NCBI RefSeq assembly: GCF_016920785.2
Contig: NW_024609880.1
Span: forward strand, 54,254,121 to 54,318,120
DNA from: Ixodes scapularis
Lineage: Eukaryota; Arthropoda; Arachnida; Ixodida; Ixodidae
Length of the DNA: 64,000 nucleotides
Direction of reading: 5' to 3'
The notes under the pieces are model-generated. The model was not told the origin of the DNA. It saw only the letters and a program-made list of their open reading frames with translations, and did no database searches. Position 1 is the first letter of the stretch; every line of letters starts with the position of its first letter. Positions 54,885 to 64,000 of this stretch are shown here, piece after piece. The translations under genes and the position numbers were made by a program.

Positions 54885-56815
54885 ACGCTTTCACGAGACG
54901 AATCCACAAAATCGGGCAAGGCTCCACACAACTGGACCCGAAGAAACGTCCGTAAAAAGGGCCCCCTTTGATCACGTAGAAAAATAAAGCGATTAACAAC
55001 TTGGCGAATAAACAAATGAGACAGAGAAAGGCTCCCGCAACTAACAGATCTAAAAAATTATCCCGACTGGTACGCTTCCATGAGAAGGCCCACACCAAAA
55101 TAGCGAAAGCCTGATGCAGCCTCTGGATGGAAATACGTGACAGTGCAATACTTAAAAAAATGTACCACAAATTGAAAAAAAAAATAAATTGCAAATAGTA
55201 GCTCGTGCAAAAATTGACAAATTGCGACAACCGTTCTGTGTTGTTTTCTCGCAGAGCATGCTAAAGAACAGAACGCCGTAGAGGCACAAGTGAGCTGATC
55301 TATATCAAACATTTTTGTGAAAATATTTGATGTCAGTTCCCCCCGACAAAGAAACGTTGTCCCGGTGGTACTCTAAAGGGACACCCAGGTAGTGGGTAAG
55401 TAGAGAGAACCATCCGAATTTTGCGTACATTTTTGGCTCGGATGGCCACTCACCGTGCCAAAGACCCGCATACCTTGCCCAGTTCACGGAGCACCCAGTT
55501 TTCGAGCAGAAGGCTATTGGGATTTGAACTACGTTTTTTAACGCTTTCTCTACCGGTACAACAAATCGCGATGTCGTCCACGTAAGCCAGCATTCGGACC
55601 TCGCAAGTATTCAATATAAAACCCTGAACACCAAGGACATGGATTATTCGCAAGCTAAAAAGTTCTATATACAAAGCAAAAAGTAGCGGCGAAAGAGGGC
55701 CTCCCTGTCTAACCGAGGATGTGGCTGGGATGGGTTCGTTTACACTGTTAATAGTTATAAGACTGGTCGTGCAATTGTGGTACGCCATTCGAAATCCCTT
55801 CAAAATAACAGAACCTACACCTATAGGAGGTATTCACTGGACGCCATATTTGAGGGTGATGTTTAGAGCGCATGCTCAGAACGAGCTCACATTAATAGCC
55901 TGCTAAGACCGGCAACCTTGATGGTGCTAAATGCACGCTCCAAAAGGACTGCGGAAGCTCGCCGTCAGCACGCGCTCAGCAGCAGCGCCCACGGATATGG
56001 CCGCCAGTGAATACTCCCTATATGGTCTGAAATGCTAAAAAGAGCGTCATGGGTTACCTTGTCAAAAGCTTTCTCCAAATCAATTTGCATCATTGCTACC
56101 TTCCTTATCTCGGGATGATAGTACTCCGAAATACTGCGCGCGACATAGACGTTGGTCAAAATACTTCGGCCCTGAATTCCACACGTTTGGTGTGGCTTTT
56201 TATCAGGCGGTGAAGCCGCCGAGCAAGGTTTTTTTTATTATAATTTTATAATCAATGTGGGTAAGACTAATAGCACGATAGGAAATAACACTCCTAAGAT
56301 TTACCGTAGCTTACACTTAGGGATCAAGACAGTTCGCATACGCAAACATGAGGGCGGTAAACATTTCTGATTATACGCTTCACTAAACACATCCAGCAAA
56401 GCAGGAGAAAGTTTATGCTTAAACGTTTTATATAAATATAAAAAAATAAAAAAAAAACTTAGGGTTGCTCTTGATCGTTACCTATTTTGTTTTCTCCCAC
56501 TTGAAAACAAACAAGACAATGTTTGTTAAAAGAAACGTAATCGACCGATACCATGTACTATGGGGGTCAAATTCGAGGAAACATAAGCCCGATCCAGACT
56601 AGCATGGCTGACGACTTGAAAGTGCGAGTATACTTCAAGCCCTCTAAATGTGTAACACGACTAACAACGTCGTCTGAATCATAGTTTTCAATAAAATTAT
56701 TTAAAACAGCAAGACTTCCGTCACTGTTGCGCGTCCTATTGGTCCGATCCTCCCTTCTACATACACAATTAAAATCGCCTAAAAGAATAATAATTCGATC
56801 CCACTCACACTCCCG
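54885..56815 (-). mobile_element. L1/Tx1-like LINE relic with endonuclease, RT and C-terminal region
   Basis: From 56815 down the minus strand shows: an apurinic-endonuclease segment (IILLGDFNCVCRREDRTN, with the GDFN signature at 56779-56768), an RT with NVYVARSISEYYHP and MQIDLEKAFDKVTH (about 56155-56050), SSVRQGGPLSPLLFALYIEL and the catalytic YVDDIAICCT (55584-55573), then a C-terminal part with YLGVPL-like and WKRTSRDNFL / RFIFLRDQ-like blocks down to 54885. Frameshifts throughout. A 192-bp MITE interrupts the RT. The clade assignment is by motif style. Confidence 0.82.
55826..56017. mobile_element. MITE inserted in the LINE reverse transcriptase
   Basis: GGAGGTATTCACTGGACGCC at the left and GGCCGCCAGTGAATACTCC at the right are inverted, flanked by CTATA on both sides (55821-55825; 56018-56022). 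Removing the element and one CTATA restores the LINE codons across the site (DHI-GVGS on the minus strand), which fixes both ends. Confidence 0.9.
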
Positions 56816-56892
56816 TTGAACAAAAAAGCGCTTGTCCTGTTTGCACTTCCTTTAGTCTTCGTTTACTGTGCGGTGTTTGCCTTTTCGTCAGT

Positions 56893-57849
56893 ATGAACCA
56901 ACTAGCCCACATCGCCACCCTTATTCAGTTCATTTCTTCTACGGTGGGTTCTTTTACGTGTTATAACAGCAACTACGACCATGCCTTCACCTGCATTAAC
57001 CTCATCGCCGTGTCGACCTGCCGTGCAAGATACCTCTCGATTTGCATAAAGACGGGCCAGGCTCCTTCTGAGGTCGAGGCCTTGTTCGGGTGTCTTCGTC
57101 CATCTGATGGGCATTCCAAACGCATATGCAAGATTCTGCGGTCAGAAAGCTGGAGCCAGGTGCGTTTTCTTCACGACTACCTAAGGATGTTGTGTTTCCG
57201 AGGTGGTTCTACTCCCCTGGCATACCGTCACCACCGAGAGCATCTGAGGCTTGTTACCCAGGCTACAGAGTTTTTGTGGCAACGTGTTCGAACTGGAATA
57301 CCCAAGAAATCTTGTTCGCCTGAGAACAGACCTAGTGGACTGGTAGTTCTGGGAGATGCCCAAGTTCCTGAGCATGTGGCCCGAATTCTGGAAAGAGGGC
57401 CAAAGTATAGTCTTGAGCCTAGCATGAAGGCGCATGAATTGTTGGCTGATGTACGGCGAGTGTCGGAAAAGGCAGCGTCTGAGGCTAGGGACCACTGTGT
57501 TTCGGAGGGGGTTGACTGCCTACTAAAATGTGCTACGAAACGGCCCTCTGCATCGGGGGTGGGTTCTCTACAAAGTGTTGTTACCTATTTTCAAAACAAC
57601 GATCTCAGTTTGCTACAGGCTGATAAGGAGGGAGGATTTGTTGTGCTACCCCGGAACCTACTGAACACTAAGGCTGACGATGCGATTAAGAAGAACTTCG
57701 AGATTACCAATCTTAAGCCAAAAAGGGTCAAATGTCCGGCAGCCAAGTTGTGCAAAGAATTACAACTGTCCAATCTGCAAAAAGAAATTGGTAAGACCCC
57801 GAAAAGGGTAATCTTGATGTATTCTTTTCTGTTAAAACACCTAAAGTGA
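56893..57849 (+). pseudogene. Penelope N-terminal region and start of RT
   Basis: A 318-codon frame. The first 110 codons are poorly conserved and partly arise from the pseudo-LTR. From about residue 150 the text is Penelope-like: VPEHVARILERGPKYSLEP, a helix-rich spacer, VVTYFQNNDLSLLQADKEGG with FVVLP. It leaves frame at about 57825, after which the RT continues in another frame. No complete protein can be made. Confidence 0.8.
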
Positions 57850-58385
57850 ATGCACACCTGCGGACTATCGTTACCGAGAAGGGGGCGTGGCAGAGACAGG
57901 TCAGTCAATTCCTGCAAGAGCACACCTGTGATCCTTTTTTGGTGCGCAATTTGCAGAGTGTCATAGATTACCTTAATAGTGGTGCAGTCACAGATGTGGG
58001 GGATTTTTCCATAGATGCTGAGGATCTTTTTTATTGCATGTCTCATTGCGCTCTGTTTGCCTCGGTACGTGAATGTATTGAAAGAAATGGCGAGATTGGC
58101 TTCCAGAACGCTAGCGGTGTGTGTACTGATGGGTTTTTGGAGCTGCTCAAGTTTTATCTGGAGTCGACTTTTATCCTATTTAACGGTAAGCTTTACGTTC
58201 AGGAGAAGGGGATTTGCATCGGCGTCTGTGGCACCTGTACTTTGTGACATTTTTTTAGCCAACTGCGATAGGGCCATTTTGAAAAAAAACAAGATGACGA
58301 GCGCGTTTGTAAAGTGTTTCGTTACGTGGATGACTTTTTCGTTTTGTTTATTAGGTAGGAGGGCATATGTGAGGCAGATGTCTTG
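57830..58385 (+). pseudogene. Penelope reverse transcriptase core relic
   Basis: RTIVTEKGAWQRQVSQFLQE opens the core, then CDPFLVRNLQSVIDYL, FSIDAEDLFYCM (strand with the first catalytic Asp), GFQNASGVCTDGFLELLKFY, QEKGICIGV and, after two frameshifts, the catalytic YVDD at 58323-58334. An A8 run (58281) and a T7 run (58250) coincide with the frame breaks. Confidence 0.85.
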
Positions 58386-58406
58386 AGGTCTGTTTTAGAA
58401 ACACTG

Positions 58407-58561
58407 TAAAATAGTTTGTTGTTGGGCGAGTTGGTGAACGTTTGGATTCATGGTTTTGCGCAAAAAAGACGGACACAAGAGAGGGAAACAAACACGACCG
58501 TTCGTGTTTGTTTCCCTCTCTTGTGTCCGTTTTTTTTTGCGCAAAACCATGAATCCAATCT
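58407..58561. mobile_element. Hairpin insertion in the Penelope RT
   Basis: TTGGATTCATGGTTTTGCGC and GACGGACACAAGAGAGGGAA are mirrored by TTCCCTCTCTTGTGTCCG and GCGCAAAACCATGAATCCAA, a nearly perfect 58-bp-arm palindrome preceded by GGGCGAGTTGGTGAACG. RT text stops at SVLETL and resumes at LEVFAHHSEG on the other side. The leading GGCGAGTTGGT phrase also opens the Penelope-type hairpin at 41.56 kb. Confidence 0.85.
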
Positions 58562-58639
58562 GCTTTAGAAGTTTTCGCACATCATTCGGAGGGGCTCACT
58601 TTCACTCATGAATTTCAGGATGGGGCTTACCTACAGTTT

Positions 58640-58942
58640 TTGGATTTGAGATTAGAATTCAATGCTAAACACGTTTGCTGGTCTTATCACCCACGCTCAA
58701 AGAAGGGTCTTCTTCCGTATGATTCATCGCACTCTAAGCTGGTCAAGAGAAGCATTGCCTCGTCTTGCCTACATGCTGCACTCGAGAATTCATGTCATCA
58801 TGTCGTTAACGATAGTTTTTCCCGGCAGGTTGAGAGACTGACAGTGGCAGGTTTCCCAACTTCGGTTTTATTGAGCGTTGCGGAGGGTTTGTTAAAGAAA
58901 CTCAAGGGGGAGCCCCGTCCCCGGAGGAAAAGGCCAAATTAG
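58640..58942 (+). pseudogene. Penelope RT thumb and linker relic
   Basis: QFLDLRLEFNAKHVCWSYHP, SSHSKLVKRSIASSCLHAAL, HHVVNDSFSRQVERLTVAGF and AEGLLKKLKG follow the order of Penelope RT C-terminal regions. The frame ends at 58942, before the endonuclease. Confidence 0.85.
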
Positions 58943-59034
58943 AGACCGCTCGTAATACCGTATCTCCATAAAATTTCACACAACTTGAAAAAAGTTGCCT
59001 TGAGGTACGATGTGCCATTGGTGTTTTCCGCTCC

Positions 59035-59514
59035 GTGAAGCTGGCGCAACTTTGCGCGAGAGTTGCCGATAAGAAGGACAAAGGCCCCGCCTGCTCGGTG
59101 AAGCATGAGAATCAATATGTTGTTTGCAAGGTGGGAGTTGTTTATACGATTCCACTAACGTGTGGGAAAGCCTACTTCGGTCAGACGGGCCGATGTGTTA
59201 ATCACAGGCTGCGGGAGCATGACTTGACGTTGCGTTCAGTGGTCGGAGCTGTAGGGGGACATCTGCCACTGCATTGTCATGGATGTGGGTGTGAACCTAT
59301 CTTCAGTAAGACGGGTATCATTGGCTATGGAAGGGACAGAGTGAATCGAGAAATTTTAGAGGCGCGTGCAATTATAAAAGCAGGTGCGAACTACGTAAGC
59401 CAAACGTCACTGGGCTTGAGTAGTAAAGATATGGTTTTTTTTGGACACGTGTTGAATGTACCATGTGACATGGGCGGAGTTGCTGTTTTCTTTGTTCTGT
59501 TTTCATGTGATTAA
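59035..59514 (+). pseudogene. Penelope GIY-YIG endonuclease domain
   Basis: The catalytic layout of GIY-YIG nucleases is visible: VVYTIPLTCGKAYFGQTGRC supplies the two strands (here VYT and YFG in place of GIY and YIG), the catalytic Arg falls in NHRLREHDL, and the Glu in REILEARAI about 50 residues later. Cys/His pairs (CHGCGC) lie between. The domain is in one frame without internal stops, the best preserved part of the element. The last 30 codons read into the pseudo-LTR flank. Confidence 0.88.
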
Positions 59515-59589
59515 ATTTCAGTTGAGAGTCAGCGCTTGTCCTGTTTGCACTTCCTTTAGTCCCCGTTTACTGTGCGCTGTTTGCCTTTT

Positions 59590-60130
59590 CGTCTCCTTGA
59601 TAAACTTTTTTATTATGGTTGTACGGAGCACGTCTTTGGGATTTATTCATTCATGTCTAGAACATCGCAAGCAGTGTGTCTTAGTAAATGGTTATATTTC
59701 TTTGTTGCGACTATTGAAGTGTTCCACATGGCAGTACACTTGGCCCACTTCTGTTCAACGCGTGTATTAATGACATCGTCAACATCTGTCAACACTCGCG
59801 TTTCATAATGTATGCAGGTGAGATGATTCTAGTATCTTCATTACTGTGATGAATATTGATGAACTGATAATGAAAGGTAATGCCGTCTTGGAGACTTCTG
59901 TTTTTACGGTCAGAACAAAACGGCTTGTCAATAAATACTGCTCAAACGAAAGCGATTGTATTTAGACCAGTAGATAAACATATTGATACTAATCGTTCGC
60001 TTAAGATTGGTAGCAGCCAGATTGAAATAGTAAGCCAACATAAAATGCTAGGAGTCTTTTTTTTTCAGAATATATGCAATGGGATCCTCATATAGAATTG
60101 CTAAATCACAAACTGGCAAAGGTAACGATA
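59590..60130 (+). mobile_element. LINE fragment (jockey/CR1-like RT)
   Basis: 5'- and 3'-truncated. Text includes a GPLLFNACINDIVNI-like strand near 59745-59790, the catalytic site now MYAGEM (59812-59829; YADD lost), then NGLSINTAQTKAIVFRPVD and IGSSQIEIVSQHKMLGVFF near 59925-60060, and MQWDPHIELLNHKLAKVT. Different family from the 9.9-kb and 31.5-kb LINEs. Confidence 0.8.
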
Positions 60131-60135
60131 ATAGC

Positions 60136-60245
60136 CCGTGAAGAATGGGAACACGGGTGGCAAAGGGCAAACACAAATTTCCAAACACAGATCCAAATAA
60201 CTGTGTTTGTCCTTTGTTTCCCTTGTTCCTCTTCTCCAAGGATTA
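60136..60245. repeat. Imperfect hairpin, Penelope-tail-like
   Basis: GAATGGGAACACGGGTGGCA and AAGGGCAAACACAAAT on the left face TGTGTTTGTCCTTTGTTTCC and CTTGTTCCTC on the right. The same kind of structure as at 58.4, 41.6 and 23.5 kb. Confidence 0.55.
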
Positions 60246-60326
60246 TTATCGTTATTCTTGTTCAGCTCGCTTGCACCTTTTTATTCATGGCAAAGGTAGG
60301 TGACATTATCTGTCACTGCCGCTCTC

Positions 60327-60399
60327 TTTTCCCCGTTTACTGTTGGCTGTTTGCCTTTTCGTCAGTATGAACCAACTAACCCACATCGCCACCCTTATT
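60327..60399 (+). repeat. Penelope pseudo-LTR fragment
   Basis: CCCCGTTTACTGTTGGCTGT, TTGCCTTTTCGTCAGTATGA and ACCAACTAACCCACATCGCC match 56849-56925 of the Penelope-like element, ending at CACCCTTATT where repeat family A begins. Confidence 0.85.
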
Positions 60400-60402
60400 T
60401 AT

Positions 60403-60893
60403 GAAGGAGCGTTGTACCCAAGGGCCGATGTAACCATTTTCGTACTTTGCATAAATACCGCTTAGAACGGATCCCTGACGTAAATGACCTATGAAACACC
60501 CGTTCGTTTTTCACCACACGCAATCGAAGCCACAAAAAAATTAACGAAAAACGACAAAAATTCACTTCTTTTAACTCGCAGCCAGAACAAGCGGCCACTT
60601 GATCTAGAACCGATTATATGCCGCCAGTGTTGATCATAGCCACGCGCTGGGGTTGCCAAGGCACAGAACACGCGCTGAGTTCCCGACATCGTTATGGTTC
60701 GGCTATTGTCGTCATTGCAGCGATTGGACATAGGCTACTAGGCAAATGCTTCTCGAGCTATCGATTATCGCGAGCCCCAATACAATGCTCGGGTCCAATC
60801 TATGAGTCGCATTCAAATATCGTCACTGGAGGATACTGCGGTCCCCCAGTTACGTTATCGCGTTTCGCGAAAGAGAGATTGTAATGAAAACGT
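60403..60893 (-). mobile_element. Repeat family A, copy 3 (inverted, shortened)
   Basis: Minus strand contains GCGTGGCTATGATCAACACT, GGCATATAATCGG, CAATGACGACAATAGCCG and ATATTTGAATGCGACTCATA in family order. The end corresponding to the first 150 bp of copy 2 is missing. Confidence 0.8.
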
Positions 60894-61327
60894 AAATCGC
60901 AGCTGTTGTGCAAGTGTAATTCTAGTGGGAGACGAAATGACATGGAGAAGCCCGCCACTACTAAAAGTGTCATTATGTCGCGACGAAACAGACGCGTTCT
61001 CTAAAATATTCACATTTAAACCAAATAAAAAAGTCGTGCAGTCGACGCTACAAGCCGATGGGGCCAATCAAGCAGCACTAAAAGTGCTATGTCATGGCGT
61101 CCGTTGTCTCTTCTACGAGTGTTATTCCCGGGTAAACGAACTAAGCTCAGTGAATGCGCTATGACCTTGTAGTCTGTGCGTACGTGTTTCTGACTTCTAA
61201 CCTTTGAGTACGCACGGACCTATCGTGAAACGAAGTATGTCTGCCACCAGTCTTCGATACATACATATATTGTTTTAGAAGATCGTTCCCACGCCTCCGA
61301 TAACAATACCCGATAACGATACGATCT
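60894..61327. other. Intergenic DNA with no recognised feature
   Basis: No gene or bounded repeat. CGATAACGATACGATC-type repeats near 61300-61320 recur at 61360-61420. Confidence 0.4.
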
Positions 61328-61450
61328 CTGCGCTAGTAGAGAGTTTTAGTAGATAATTCCAATGAGTCGGATAACGATACCCGATCCTCCACCGACGCCT
61401 TTGCGCACGCGTCGTATCGTCATCGGAACATCTACCAAAACTTCCTAGCA
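61328..61450. mobile_element. Small MITE with CTAG..GTTTTAGTAGAT ends
   Basis: CTAGTAGAGAGTTTTAGTAG then ATAATTCC on the left face GGAACATCTACCAAAACTTC then CTAG on the right. 123 bp. Diverged arms. Confidence 0.55.
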
Positions 61451-61604
61451 TAATTGGCTGTTGTTATCAAAGCGAAAAAGCGATCTACTAAAATTTGCTT
61501 ATATAGAAATAACGAACACGCAGACGAGCTGGTGAACTTTCAACGTCTTGACTTGGGGGGAGGGGGGGGGAGGGGGGGAGTGAACAGCATGTCGTCCTGT
61601 AGAT

Positions 61605-63268
61605 CACAGATGGCAAAATTACGTTTAAAAAGTAATTAAATCACATTACTAATTACTTCTCTAAAACTCCAAAAAATGTAATTAAATTACATTACAAATT
61701 GCCGCAGACTAAAAGTAATGACATTACATTATAAATAATTACTTTCCGAAAGTAATGATATTACTTTGACATTACTTTTGAATACTTTCAGGCAGCAATT
61801 CGTGCTCATCTTATTTACCGTATATGTACCAAAACTCAGACCTTCCTGTTTAGACCGCAACCGCCTTAGGCGCCTCAAAGTGAACAATACTGAACAGTCG
61901 TTTTGCTGGCGCGCATGACATAAGTGTTAAATATAACGAATAGTTTTTTTTTTTTAGAGGTGACTCCCAAGACAGTCGACTCACCGGTTTCGCTGTTCAT
62001 TCAGCGGTGAAGGTACTTAATAAAAGGGTGATATGTTTCCGTCTTTCTGATTTAGATGAAGTTATAGTCCGTGTCAGTCTGTTAAGTCGTGCCATGGGAT
62101 CTCGTTCTTACAAGGAGTCGTCATATAAAATGTTTCCCTTCCGCCTCGGATGCAAGCTAATCCCATTCTACCAAGATAGTTGACGTATTTCCGGTCCTTT
62201 CTCTCAAAGAGTATTGCTCCCAAACACCTACGAAGCTCCCAACATTTTGCGCATTGTCACACGAAGGAGCTGGATAATTGCTAAGCAGAAGCGTCGACAG
62301 TTGAGGAAAAGAATGACGCGAGCTTCCCAAATTGTGTACTTACCCAAAAAACGGGTGGCGAAATTTGCTTGTAGTCTTATTCCCGAATAAAGTTCCCAAG
62401 GAAAGGCAGCGAGGCATATTACGAGTGGTACCTGCTTTGCTCGAGGACGCACGAAACGTTCTGGGGCCTTGACAAGGCGTTTAGAATTAACTGTTTATCC
62501 CGGTCGTTTGTTGTTCACGATGGTCGAAGCTTACGGTTCGACCTTGCACGACGAAAGAACAAGGAGGCTGGGGATCTGCTTGTCCTGTCCTCTCAGGTTT
62601 TAAAATGTGTTGACCTCACTGGTGATGTGCCCTTCGCCTTGTAGCCTATAAGCCGTTCATCTTTAAGCTGACAGTGAGGTGGAAGCTACGTGCTCGTTGG
62701 AACAGTCACACCTCCATCTTTGGTCGCGTAACCACGCTCTCGTTCATGCCCACAAGCAGGGAAAGGGACGGAACAGGTGATTAAACGAAGGTGGTTGATT
62801 AGTTCTTGTTAGCTCGCAGCTCCCGCCGCATTGTCAGCTAAGGGATGAGCGAAGTACAGTATCGTCGTGCTAACATGACGCCGTCAATCTGTGCTGCCTG
62901 GAGTTCGTAAGCCGTGGCCTACCACCGATGTCTACACGTAAGCTTTTCCCCTTCGCCTTCTCAGCCCGCCTTTGTGCGCCAGTTCAGTTCTCTTTGCACT
63001 CTGGTGGCCGTCGTTCATTTTGTCTGATATCTCTTTCACAACATTTCACCATGCAAATATTTTTTTTTTTAAACTTGTAAACGAACTTTCTAATTTTTGG
63101 ACAAGACGAATTTCAAAAGTAATGAGAAATTTTGTCGAAATTACTGCCTGAAAGAAATTCATTACATTACTAAATGACCAGCCTAGACAAGTAATTCATT
63201 ACTCATTACCACAAAAGTAATTTGATTACTGTAATTTCATTACGGTAATGTCATTACTGCCATCTCTG
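61605..63268. mobile_element. hAT-type non-autonomous element with TAATTAC-rich inverted ends
   Basis: Ends CACAGATGGCAAAATTACG (left) and, in reverse complement, CAGAGATGGCAGTAATGAC (right). Flanks CTGTAGAT (61597-61604) and CTGCAGAT (63269-63276) are an 8-bp duplication with one mismatch. The inverted similarity extends about 150-190 bp inward as TAATTAC/GTAATG repeats and closes with TTCAGGCAG / CTGCCTGAA. The 1.3-kb middle has no long frame, so no transposase. CAGAGATGG ends and 8-bp targets are typical of hAT. Confidence 0.87.
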
Positions 63269-64000
63269 CTGCAGATGCGGCGGCGTCGGCAGGGGCCCCC
63301 TCCACCGTGTCGGCCCTCCCCGCCTGCGGTGAGTGCCTTGGGCCGCTCGCGGCGGGCCGTCACGTAGACGGCTGCGCCGAGTGTGGATCAAGGTCGCCAC
63401 GGCTGTGGGGCCAGACGCGACAAGGCCACCGGAAACAGGCCGGCCCTTGTTCTGGGGGGAGGGCCCTCCCTGCGCTCTGCTTGATCGCGGCGGTGCGTCT
63501 GGCTGCTACGGCCGACTCGGCTTTTCCTGCGCGCCCCAGGCTCGCTTTCTCGGCACAGTCGCCGCGTCGCAAGTCTGGTTTGTGTCGTGGAATTTCGTGC
63601 CCGCCGAAGCCGTCCCCCCCCCTCCCCCCCTCATAATTCAGCTACACGGACGGCTGGTTGTGGCACGTCCGCTTCGGCATTGGAGGACCTCCGACCGACT
63701 ACCTGGACCGTGCGTCCAAGTCAAGAATAGTTGGGCTTCATCCAGTGATTTAGATCCTCTCCCCTCCCCCCCCCCCCCTCAAGGCCCACATGTTGAAATT
63801 CCCCCCTCCCCCCCCCCCCCCCCCCCCCCCCACCCCCCAGGAGCCCATCCCAAAAATTTGTCCCATGCCTTTAGATTGACAACCCTAAACCCCTGAACTT
63901 ACCTGATGTGGAATTAAACCGCAGCTACACTGCTCCCCCCTTACACAAAAGGCAGTAACTACAGACGGTCCTTTGTACGATATGTTAGCAGTGTGTGTCC
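63269..64000. other. GC-rich flank with long C runs, possible exon end
   Basis: 63276-63620 is GC-rich. A near-consensus splice donor GCG|GTGAGT lies at 63328 (plus) and CTGCTGCAG ends at 63274, so a roughly 50-bp exon is conceivable, but no family signature supports it. C runs at 63606-63628, 63764-63778 and 63807-63837 follow. The remaining 120 bases show nothing. Confidence 0.3.

Larger units (their letters stand above)
56828..59593 (+). mobile_element. Penelope-like retroelement with pseudo-LTRs
   Basis: A direct repeat of about 62 bp (GCGCTTGTCCTGTTTGCACT to TTGCCTTTTCGTC) stands at 56828-56889 and 59532-59593, as expected for pseudo-LTRs. Between them lie an N-terminal region, a reverse transcriptase with YVDD, and a GIY-YIG endonuclease, the diagnostic pair of Penelope-like elements. 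The coding region is broken by frameshifts at about 57825, 58245 and 58290 and by a hairpin insertion at 58407-58561. The 5' end abuts the LINE on the other strand. Confidence 0.92.

Noticed and set aside
54883..55230. 115-codon hydrophobic minus-strand frame as a membrane protein
   Set aside because: It is the C-terminal region of the L1/Tx1-like LINE read partly in frame; the hydrophobicity comes from A/T-rich codons.
63333..63896. 187-codon plus-strand frame ending in poly-Pro
   Set aside because: Composition follows the GC bias and C runs; no family signature.

Overview
The window is repeat-dense animal DNA. It has no bacterial-style operons. Almost every open frame is short, and coding signal occurs only as spliced exons or as decayed transposon relics. 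The mixture points to an arthropod, most likely a hard tick (Ixodidae): Penelope-like elements with GIY-YIG, jockey/CR1-, I- and L1/Tx1-type LINEs, hAT and other DNA transposons, tRNA-derived SINEs whose tail contains CACGTTAAAGACCCC, many fold-back MITEs, and long G/C homopolymers. The species call is inference.

One host gene can be supported. It lies on the minus strand and covers the left 24.4 kb. Exon 1 (24234-23927) carries a good start codon and a signal peptide. Exon 2 (2249-2014) and exon 3 (934-656) encode the propeptide of a TGF-beta family ligand. Splice sites and codon phases match at both junctions: phase 2 across a 21.7-kb intron, then phase 1 across a 1.1-kb intron. The mature cysteine-knot ligand must lie beyond position 1. 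A TATA-like CTATAAG stands about 150 bp upstream of the start codon in a GC-rich block.

Positions 2250-23926 are intron 1, filled with repeats: a 372-bp tandem duplication rich in G and C runs, a LINE 3' fragment (9.9-11.05 kb), fold-back MITEs, a 2.43-kb hAT element with 41-bp TTCGAA arrays and a perfect 8-bp target duplication (13457-15886), a 630-bp TTAA-ended repeat with relatives at 40.9 and 60.4 kb, and a SINE.

From 24.4 to 64 kb I find no convincing host gene, only nested mobile elements. Main items: a LINE fragment (31.5-32.5 kb); a broken Ty3-like LTR retrotransposon (34.2-38.0 kb) hosting a hAT insertion and an inverted pair of Harbinger-like MITEs; a second TTCGAA-type hAT (42490-43325); an I-type LINE relic on the minus strand (46.1-49.5 kb); a non-autonomous LTR retroelement with two 550-bp LTRs, a tRNA-Lys primer site and a polypurine tract (49704-52730); an L1/Tx1-like LINE on the minus strand (54.9-56.8 kb) containing a MITE; a Penelope-like element with direct pseudo-LTRs (56.8-59.6 kb); another LINE fragment; and a third hAT with long TAATTAC-rich inverted ends (61605-63268).

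The only system-like story is a developmental ligand gene whose first intron and upstream flank have been repeatedly invaded by transposons. I found no CRISPR array, rRNA gene or functional tRNA gene. All calls were made by eye; identities and boundaries of diverged repeats are approximate.
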